NCBI GenBank assembly: GCA_900554395.1 | Contig: USHB01000039.1 | Location: forward strand, 1 to 9,962 | Length of the DNA stretch: 9,962 nucleotides | Reading direction: 5' to 3' | DNA from: an uncultured Phascolarctobacterium sp. | GTDB taxonomy: Bacteria > Bacillota > Negativicutes > Acidaminococcales > Acidaminococcaceae | In this document: positions 5,351-9,962 of the stretch, one piece after another | Layout: each line of letters begins with the position of its first letter | How positions within the stretch are numbered: position 1 is the first letter of the stretch | Made by a program: the position numbers and the translations under genes | Notes under the pieces: generated by a model | Seen by the model: only the letters and a program-made list of their open reading frames with translations | What the model was told of the DNA's origin: nothing | Database searches by the model: none

Positions 5351-6178
5351 ATGAAACGGATTTTTAAACTTTTAACGCTTTGCTTTATGCTTTGTTCCTG
5401 CTGCCTTGCAGCTTACGCCCAAAGCCCTGTTGATACCGGCAAAAGCACCAGCAGCCTGGATGATATTTTTAAACGCCACGGCGTAAACGGTACCATTGTT
5501 ATTTACGATGTGCAAAAAAACGGCTATTACCTGCACAACGCCAAACGTGCCGCGCAGCGTTTTTACCCGGCCAGCACCTTTAAAATTTTTAACAGCCTTA
5601 TCGCGCTGAAAACCGGCACAGTTAAAAACGTTGACGAATACTTTTACAAATATACCGGCGAACCTGTTTATCTTGAAAGCTGGAAAAACGATGCCAATCT
5701 GCGTTATGCCATCAAACGCTCACAGGTTCCCGCCTATAAAGAACTGGCACGCCGCATCGGGCTGCCCGCAATGCAAGCTAATATCAATATTTTGCAGTAC
5801 GGAAATATGGACATTGGCACAGGCATTGATACTTTCTGGCTGGAGGGACCGCTGCAAATAAGCGCGCTGGAACAAGTGCAGCTTTTAACAAAACTGGCGC
5901 AGAAAAAACTGCCGTTTTCCCAATCTGCCCAGGAGCAGACAGCGGATATAACAATTTTAAAACAAACGCCGGAATATACGCTGCATGGCAAAACCGGCTG
6001 GGCAACTGATAATATCAACGTGCCGGTGGGCTGGTTTATAGGCTGGGCAGAAACCAAAGATACAACCTGCGTTTTTGCGCTGAACATGGATTTAGCCGAT
6101 GCCAAAGATTTGCCGCTAAGAGAAAGCATCACCCTGGAGTGCCTTTCAACTTTAAAACTTCTGCCGGATGTTTTATAA
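5351..6178 (+). CDS. Class D (OXA-type) serine beta-lactamase
   Basis: A 275-residue secreted beta-lactamase hydrolysing penicillin-type drugs. Motifs in order: nucleophile motif STFK (Ser75-Lys78, the lysine normally carbamylated), SQV (124-126, the class D SxV motif), YGN (150-152), WLEGPL with Trp163 (the tryptophan that shields the carbamylated lysine), and KTGW (214-217). ELARRIG (131-137) and GWFIGWAE (227-234) are also typical. The N-terminus (1-23) is a signal peptide ending AYA before Gln24. Its cysteine-rich core (Cys11, 15, 17, 18) also gives a possible lipobox LCSC, so a lipoprotein is conceivable. Length matches OXA enzymes (about 260-275). AAGGAG lies just before the ATG. Placement is odd: 17 bases behind the metQ stem-loop, with no clear promoter. 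Base and codon use look like the neighbours and no mobile element is nearby, which suggests a resident gene. It contains no membrane-sensor part like BlaR1. Substrate range cannot be read from sequence. Confidence 0.94.
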   Translation: MKRIFKLLTLCFMLCSCCLAAYAQSPVDTGKSTSSLDDIFKRHGVNGTIVIYDVQKNGYYLHNAKRAAQRFYPASTFKIFNSLIALKTGTVKNVDEYFYKYTGEPVYLESWKNDANLRYAIKRSQVPAYKELARRIGLPAMQANINILQYGNMDIGTGIDTFWLEGPLQISALEQVQLLTKLAQKKLPFSQSAQEQTADITILKQTPEYTLHGKTGWATDNINVPVGWFIGWAETKDTTCVFALNMDLADAKDLPLRESITLECLSTLKLLPDVL

Positions 6179-6200
6179 TAAAATAAAGCAGTACAACGAA

Positions 6201-6207
6201 AGAAGGG
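6201..6207 (+). promoter_or_regulatory. Ribosome binding site deciding the aldo/keto reductase start
   Basis: AGAAGGG lies 5 bases before the ATG at 6213. An in-frame ATG at 6168, inside the beta-lactamase end, has no comparable site and would add 15 residues unlike the family's N-terminus. Confidence 0.7.
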
Positions 6208-6212
6208 ATACT

Positions 6213-7331
6213 ATGGCATATCTTGGCGAAGAAATTAAAAAACTGGGCTTTGGCCTGATGCGCCTGCCGCAGAAAGACGGCGCCATTGACATTGAACAGA
6301 CCAAACAAATGGTGGATATGTTTCTGGAAGCAGGCTTTACCTATTTTGATACGGCATGGGCATACCCCGGCAGTGAAGACGCCATCCGTCAGGCGTTGGT
6401 AGAACGCTATCCGCGCGAAAAATTTCAGCTTGCAACCAAAAATGCAGCCTGGATTAACTGCAAAACCCGCGAGGAAGCAATCAACCAGTTTGAAACCAGC
6501 CTGAAACAAACGGGCGCCGGTTATTTTGATTTTTACCTTTTGCATAACCTCGGAGAAAGCCGCACCCACTTTTTTGACGACTACGATATGTGGAACTTCG
6601 TGCAGGAAAAGAAAGCCGAAGGTTTAATCAAACATGTTGGTTTTTCGTTCCACTCCACGCCGGAAGAACTGGATGCAATTTTAACCGCCCATCCGGAAAT
6701 GGAATTTGTGCAGCTGCAAATTAACTATGCCGACTGGGATTACCCCGCCGTGCAGAGCCGCCGCTGCTATGAAGTAGCACGCAAGCACGGCAAGCCGGTA
6801 ATTATTATGGAACCGGTTAAAGGCGGCATGTTGGCCAACCCGCCCGCAAGCGTACAGAAAATTTTAAAAGACGCCGAACCGGAAATGTCCGTAGCAAGCT
6901 GGGCAATACGTTTTGCCGCACATCTTGAAGGCATTATTACCGTACTCAGCGGCATGAGCAATATTGAACAGATGCAGGACAACCTGTCCTATATGAAGGA
7001 CTTCAAAGGTTTAAGCGCCGCCGAAGAAAAAACTATAAAAGAGGCGCAGGAAGAACTTAAAAAAATTCCTTTAATTCCCTGCACCACCTGCAATTACTGC
7101 GCCAAAGTCTGCCCCATGCACATCGGCATCAGCGGCAGCTTTACCGCGATGAATTATTACACGCTGTATAACGATTTGGCTGCTGCCAGACACCAGGAAA
7201 ACTGGCTTGTTAAAGGACACGGGCTGAAAAAAGCCGCCGAATGTATTAAATGCGGCGCGTGCGAAGCAGCCTGCCCGCAGCATATCAAAATCCGTGATGA
7301 ACTGGTAAAAGTTACGGAAACTTTAGGCTGA
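6213..7331 (+). CDS. Aldo/keto reductase with C-terminal 2x[4Fe-4S] ferredoxin-like domain
   Basis: A 372-residue predicted cytoplasmic oxidoreductase. The TIM-barrel part (about 8-265) has LGFGLMRLP (11-19), FDTAWAYPGSE (45-55) with Asp46 and Tyr51, Lys76 and His111 (LLHNL), matching the aldo/keto reductase catalytic tetrad Asp-Tyr-Lys-His. The C-terminal part has two CxxCxxCxxxCP cluster motifs: Cys290, 293, 296, 300 and Cys344, 347, 350, 354. This architecture is a known anaerobe-rich family (COG1453 type) in which electrons may pass between a nicotinamide site and Fe-S clusters; the natural substrate is generally unknown. It begins 34 bases after the beta-lactamase stop with its own ribosome binding site and no promoter I can see, so it is probably co-transcribed. 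A strong terminator follows. Family call is firm; the reaction is not. Confidence 0.93.
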   Translation: MAYLGEEIKKLGFGLMRLPQKDGAIDIEQTKQMVDMFLEAGFTYFDTAWAYPGSEDAIRQALVERYPREKFQLATKNAAWINCKTREEAINQFETSLKQTGAGYFDFYLLHNLGESRTHFFDDYDMWNFVQEKKAEGLIKHVGFSFHSTPEELDAILTAHPEMEFVQLQINYADWDYPAVQSRRCYEVARKHGKPVIIMEPVKGGMLANPPASVQKILKDAEPEMSVASWAIRFAAHLEGIITVLSGMSNIEQMQDNLSYMKDFKGLSAAEEKTIKEAQEELKKIPLIPCTTCNYCAKVCPMHIGISGSFTAMNYYTLYNDLAAARHQENWLVKGHGLKKAAECIKCGACEAACPQHIKIRDELVKVTETLG

Positions 7332-7341
7332 CGCATTAAGC

Positions 7342-7372
7342 AAAACACCTGCTGTTAAGGCAGGTGTTTTTT
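7342..7372 (+). terminator. Strong intrinsic terminator after the aldo/keto reductase gene
   Basis: AAAACACCTGC (7342-7352) pairs with GCAGGTGTTTT (7360-7370) around a 7-base loop, with the T-run continuing to 7372. It lies 10 bases past the stop and separates the met/beta-lactamase/reductase group from the next transcription unit. Confidence 0.9.
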
Positions 7373-7383
7373 ATTTGCCATTT

Positions 7384-7393
7384 GTGATATAAT
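7384..7393 (+). promoter_or_regulatory. Extended -10 promoter of the TtcA-family gene
   Basis: GTGATATAAT contains a perfect TATAAT (7388-7393) preceded by the extended TGA. No good -35 exists at proper spacing, since that position falls in the terminator T-run; TTGCCA at 7375 is only 7 bases from the -10. Transcription would start near 7400, giving a leader of about 20 bases. Confidence 0.65.
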
Positions 7394-7421
7394 AAACTGC
7401 ATAAAATTTTAAGGAGAAGCC

Positions 7422-8222
7422 ATGAGCCGTAAACCTTTTGTGCCTGCAGCCCTGCTCGGAAAGCTGTGGCGCTGCATTATAGAATTTGAAATGTTAAAAG
7501 AAGGCGACCGTGTTTTAATAGGTTTAAGCGGCGGCAAGGACAGTATGTTTTTAACAGCTGCACTGGCAGAGGTACAGCAATACGCGCCGTTTAAATTTGA
7601 ACTTGCCTGCTACACGGTGGATACCATGTTCAGCGACAACTTTCCCAAAACTGAACTGGAAAATTTCTGCGCCCAATACGGGCTTAAACATTACAGCAGC
7701 AAGGTTAACATCACCGAAGCCTGGCAGCAACGTACCAACACGCCCTGCTTTACCTGCGCGTACTTCCGCCGCGCCGCTACTAACCGCACGGCAGTGGAAC
7801 TTGGTTTTAACAAGGTAGCTTGGGCGCATCATCATGATGATGCCGTAGAAACCTTCTTTTTAAACCTTGCCGCCAGCGGACAGTTAAAAACTTTTTTGCC
7901 CGTTACCGATTTAAGCCGTACGGGCCTGACGCTTATCCGCCCGCTTTTATATTACCGCGAAGCCGAAATAATTCAGATGGTGAATCAGCTTGGCTTACAG
8001 CCGCTGAAAAACCCCTGCCCTTATGACGGACACACCAAGCGACAGGAAGCCAAAGAACTGCTTGCTGCTCTGCAAAAATTCAACGCGGAAGCGTATGACC
8101 ATCTGGCAGCAGCCATGCGCAGCGCTCCAACGGAATTATGGCCGGCAAAATGCGGCAAAAAAGAACTTGCCGATAAATTTCATGCCTTTTGGCAGCAAAA
8201 ATACAACCGCAGGCAGGAATAA
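7422..8222 (+). CDS. TtcA-family PP-loop ATP pyrophosphatase, probable tRNA 2-thiocytidine biosynthesis protein
   Basis: A 266-residue cytoplasmic protein of the PP-loop tRNA thiolation family. The PP-loop is GLSGGKDS (34-41), which binds ATP to activate the target base. CFTC (Cys109, Cys112) followed by RRAA corresponds to the TtcA CxxC near RLRR. AHHHDD (135-140) is the second nucleotide-site signature. Cys199 (NPCPYDG) would be the third cluster cysteine; TtcA uses three cysteines for a [4Fe-4S] cluster. In E. coli TtcA makes 2-thiocytidine at tRNA position 32. This protein is shorter than E. coli TtcA (about 311) and the segment after Cys199 differs from the E. coli sequence, so the exact tRNA target is uncertain. 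AAGGAG lies 5 bases before the ATG. It has its own promoter and is followed after 54 bases by the DUF805 gene, perhaps in the same transcript. Confidence 0.88.
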   Translation: MSRKPFVPAALLGKLWRCIIEFEMLKEGDRVLIGLSGGKDSMFLTAALAEVQQYAPFKFELACYTVDTMFSDNFPKTELENFCAQYGLKHYSSKVNITEAWQQRTNTPCFTCAYFRRAATNRTAVELGFNKVAWAHHHDDAVETFFLNLAASGQLKTFLPVTDLSRTGLTLIRPLLYYREAEIIQMVNQLGLQPLKNPCPYDGHTKRQEAKELLAALQKFNAEAYDHLAAAMRSAPTELWPAKCGKKELADKFHAFWQQKYNRRQE

Positions 8223-8276
8223 CAGCCGCTGCGGCGAATATAAATTTAGTTATTACATCCCATTGGAGGTTTTTTA

Positions 8277-9074
8277 ATGACAGTCGGAGAATTAAGACGC
8301 AATATTGTAAATAATTATTTTACTTTCAGCGGACGTTTAAACCGCAAGCCCTTTTTTATGAACACAGCAATGCTTTTGGCATTGAGTATTTTTTTAATTT
8401 TGTATATCATTACCGTAGAACCGAGCCTTAAGGCTGACCCGCAGAACTTTGGCACCAATGTGCGCCGTTACATCATCTTCTGGGTAGTGTATATTCCGCT
8501 TATTATTGCCGGAATTTCCTTAATGGTGCGCCGCCTGCATGATATGAACCTGAGCGGCTGGTGGGCTTTTTTAAGCATTGGCGCGTTTTTGGGTGGCACT
8601 GATTTTGGCAATAGCGGCATGAACCTTATTGCCTCTGCGCTGGGCGTTGTGGCGCAGATGTTTAACATTGTGCTTTTGGTACGCCGCGGCACACGCGGTG
8701 CTAACCGCTACGGCGAAGACCCCATTCCCGAACCGGTAAAGAAAAAGAAAACTCGCGCCGAAAAGAAAGCCGAAGCCAAAGCCCGCAAGGAAGCTGCCGA
8801 AGCAGAACGCCGCGCCAACGAAGAACTGGAACGCCAGATTGCCGAAGCGCACCCCGACTGGGACGAATATGACCTGTATGAAGCCATGCAGGAAGCAAAA
8901 GCCAAACGCGCAGCAGAAAAAGCAGCGGCAGAAGCAGCAGCCAAAGAACTCGAAGAAGCAGAAAACCAAAAAGCAGAAGAAGCTAAATCTGCTGAAAACA
9001 AAACCGAAAACAGCAAAACTTTTACTGCCGAAATTAAAGGCAGCATTACCATTAACAAAAGCGAAGATAAATAA
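8277..9074 (+). CDS. DUF805 membrane protein with long charged C-terminal tail
   Basis: A 265-residue protein. Residues about 12-148 are a DUF805 domain: FSGRLNRKPFF (17-27), hydrophobic segments near 28-46, 65-84, 95-106 and 115-135, RRLHDMNLSGWW (85-96) and GANRYGEDP (141-149). DUF805 proteins are small inner-membrane proteins of unknown function. The remaining 115 residues are unusual: a lysine/arginine-rich stretch (155-172), then a glutamate-, alanine- and lysine-rich region to about 245 with probable helix or coiled coil, interrupted by HPDWDEYDLYEAM (192-204), and a polar end. By the positive-inside rule the tail is probably cytoplasmic. GGAGG lies 7 bases before the ATG. No promoter is seen in the 54-base gap after the TtcA-family gene. 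Function is unknown; the tail could bind a protein or nucleic acid, which is speculation. Confidence 0.9.
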   Translation: MTVGELRRNIVNNYFTFSGRLNRKPFFMNTAMLLALSIFLILYIITVEPSLKADPQNFGTNVRRYIIFWVVYIPLIIAGISLMVRRLHDMNLSGWWAFLSIGAFLGGTDFGNSGMNLIASALGVVAQMFNIVLLVRRGTRGANRYGEDPIPEPVKKKKTRAEKKAEAKARKEAAEAERRANEELERQIAEAHPDWDEYDLYEAMQEAKAKRAAEKAAAEAAAKELEEAENQKAEEAKSAENKTENSKTFTAEIKGSITINKSEDK

Positions 9075-9081
9075 CCAAACA

Positions 9082-9108
9082 AAAAATCCCGCCAAAAGCG
9101 GGATTTTT
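9082..9108. terminator. Bidirectional terminator between convergent genes
   Basis: AAAAATCCCGC (9082-9092) pairs with GCGGGATTTTT (9098-9108) around a 5-base loop. T-runs flank the stem on both strands, so it can end the DUF805 transcript (plus) and the map transcript (minus). It lies 7 bases after one stop and about 34 bases after the other. Confidence 0.9.
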
Positions 9109-9141
9109 ATTTTTGCATTATGAATTTTTAAAAAGCAATGT

Positions 9142-9954
9142 TTACCACGCCAGCACTTCCACGCCGGTATCGGTAATAAGCACGGTATTTTCCCACTGGG
9201 CTGACATGCTGCCGTCCTGCGTATAAACAGTCCAGTCATTGTTGGCATCAATGAAAATATCGCGGCGGCCGGCATTAATCATCGGTTCAACGGTAAATAC
9301 CATGCCCGGAACCATCAGCATGCCGGTATTTTTTTTGCCTTCGTGGCAAACAAACGGTTCTTCGTGAAAATCTACGCCAACACCATGCCCGCCGAACTCA
9401 GTTACCACGCTGTAACCGTGCTTACGCGCAAACGGTGCAATCGCCGCGCCAATATCGCCGATAAAGGCCCACGGTTTGCAGGCTTCCACGCCGCGGCGCA
9501 GGCATTCTTTGGTAATGGCAACCAAATCCTGGTTGGGCTTTGTTACCTTGCCAATCATAAACATACGCGAAGCATCGGCATAATAGCCGTTATAAATTGT
9601 AGTTACGTCCACGTTTACAATGTCGCCGCTTTTAAGCACCGTTTTATCGGGAATGCCGTGGCAAACCTGGTCATTAATAGATGTGCAGATGCTTTTGGGA
9701 AAACCGTAAAAACCAAGGCAGGCAGGAATACCGCCGTTTTTGGTGATAAAATCGTATGCCAGCGCATCAATTTCTTCCGTAGTCATGCCGCTTTTAATTT
9801 TTTCGGCAATCAAATCCAGGCAGGCGTTGTTAATTTTTGCCGCCGCACGGATGCCCTCAATCTGTTCCGGAGTTTTTATCATTTCCAAATCGGGAACTTC
9901 GTGCCCTTTGGCTTTTGCTTCGGCAATTTTTTGTTTTATAATTTCAATATCCAT
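9142..9954 (-). CDS. map: Type I methionine aminopeptidase
   Basis: A 270-residue cytoplasmic metalloenzyme removing the initiator methionine from new proteins. Metal ligands are all present: Asp116, Asp127, His190 (GGHGVG), Glu223 (TVEPM) and Glu255 (WENT). His99 in CHGIP is the conserved substrate-binding histidine. The catalytic domain begins around IKTPEQIEGIR (26-36); the 25 residues before it are a charged extension with no SEC-C zinc motif, making it slightly longer than E. coli MAP (264). The ATG at 9954 is 8 bases from the window edge, so its ribosome binding site and promoter cannot be judged, and a longer N-terminus is not excluded. The gene converges on the DUF805 gene and shares its terminator. 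Loss of ligands or truncation is not seen, so it should be active. Confidence 0.96.
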   Translation of the reverse strand: MDIEIIKQKIAEAKAKGHEVPDLEMIKTPEQIEGIRAAAKINNACLDLIAEKIKSGMTTEEIDALAYDFITKNGGIPACLGFYGFPKSICTSINDQVCHGIPDKTVLKSGDIVNVDVTTIYNGYYADASRMFMIGKVTKPNQDLVAITKECLRRGVEACKPWAFIGDIGAAIAPFARKHGYSVVTEFGGHGVGVDFHEEPFVCHEGKKNTGMLMVPGMVFTVEPMINAGRRDIFIDANNDWTVYTQDGSMSAQWENTVLITDTGVEVLAW

Positions 9955-9962
9955 ATAAATCT

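Noticed and set aside
5351..6178. BlaR1/MecR1-type sensor instead of a beta-lactamase
   Set aside because: There is a single N-terminal signal peptide and no multi-helix protease domain; length and motifs fit a stand-alone class D enzyme.
7375..7380. TTGCCA as a -35 for the TtcA-family promoter
   Set aside because: Only 7 bases separate it from TATAAT; the extended -10 explains the promoter better.
8571..9275. A 234-codon minus-strand open frame rich in Phe and Cys
   Set aside because: It is the complement of the Glu/Ala/Lys-rich DUF805 tail, crosses the bidirectional terminator and runs into map.
2589..9954. A dedicated methionine gene island including map
   Set aside because: map is on the opposite strand behind a bidirectional terminator, with unrelated genes between; closeness alone is weak evidence.

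Overview
The window looks like ordinary chromosome of a low-to-middle GC Bacillota (Firmicutes) member. Supporting signs are a SAM-I (S-box) riboswitch in front of a metNIQ methionine transporter, a family II pyrophosphatase with CBS domains, a YerC-type TrpR-like regulator and strong AGGAGG-type ribosome binding sites. The gene mix and base composition would suit an anaerobic gut Negativicute such as an Acidaminococcaceae/Phascolarctobacterium relative, but that placement is inference; no rRNA or other marker gene is present. I see no insertion sequence, prophage, CRISPR array, tRNA or rRNA.

Left part, minus strand (1-2416). A CBS-domain manganese pyrophosphatase (ppaC) starts with GTG at 1320 and runs off the left edge near its C-terminus. 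Upstream of it, and reading the same way, is a two-gene unit: a YerC-like regulator (2416-2111) overlapping a HisI-HisE-shaped protein (2121-1492). The latter keeps the length and fold signatures of the bifunctional histidine enzyme but has lost most recognisable metal-binding and catalytic residues, so it looks like a pseudoenzyme. No other his gene is in view.

Centre, plus strand (2536-7331). Divergent from yerC, a near-consensus promoter leads into a SAM-I riboswitch with an intrinsic terminator, then metN-metI-metQ, a complete D-methionine/methionine ABC importer. A stem-loop with a T-run follows metQ. Only 17 bases later begins a secreted class D (OXA-type) beta-lactamase with all family motifs, followed after 34 bases by an aldo/keto reductase carrying two [4Fe-4S] cluster motifs. 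Neither gene shows a clear promoter of its own, so both may depend on read-through from the riboswitch-controlled operon. A strong terminator closes the group.

Right part (7384-9962). An extended -10 promoter drives a TtcA-family PP-loop tRNA thiolase-like gene, followed by a DUF805 membrane protein with an unusually long charged, alanine-rich C-terminal tail. A bidirectional terminator separates it from the convergent methionine aminopeptidase gene (map) on the minus strand. Methionine supply (metNIQ) and methionine release (map) thus lie close together, though they are not co-transcribed.

Most of the window is well-understood housekeeping. The parts most worth a second look are the YerC/degenerate HisIE pair with its palindromic upstream region, and the beta-lactamase placed directly behind the SAM-controlled transporter.
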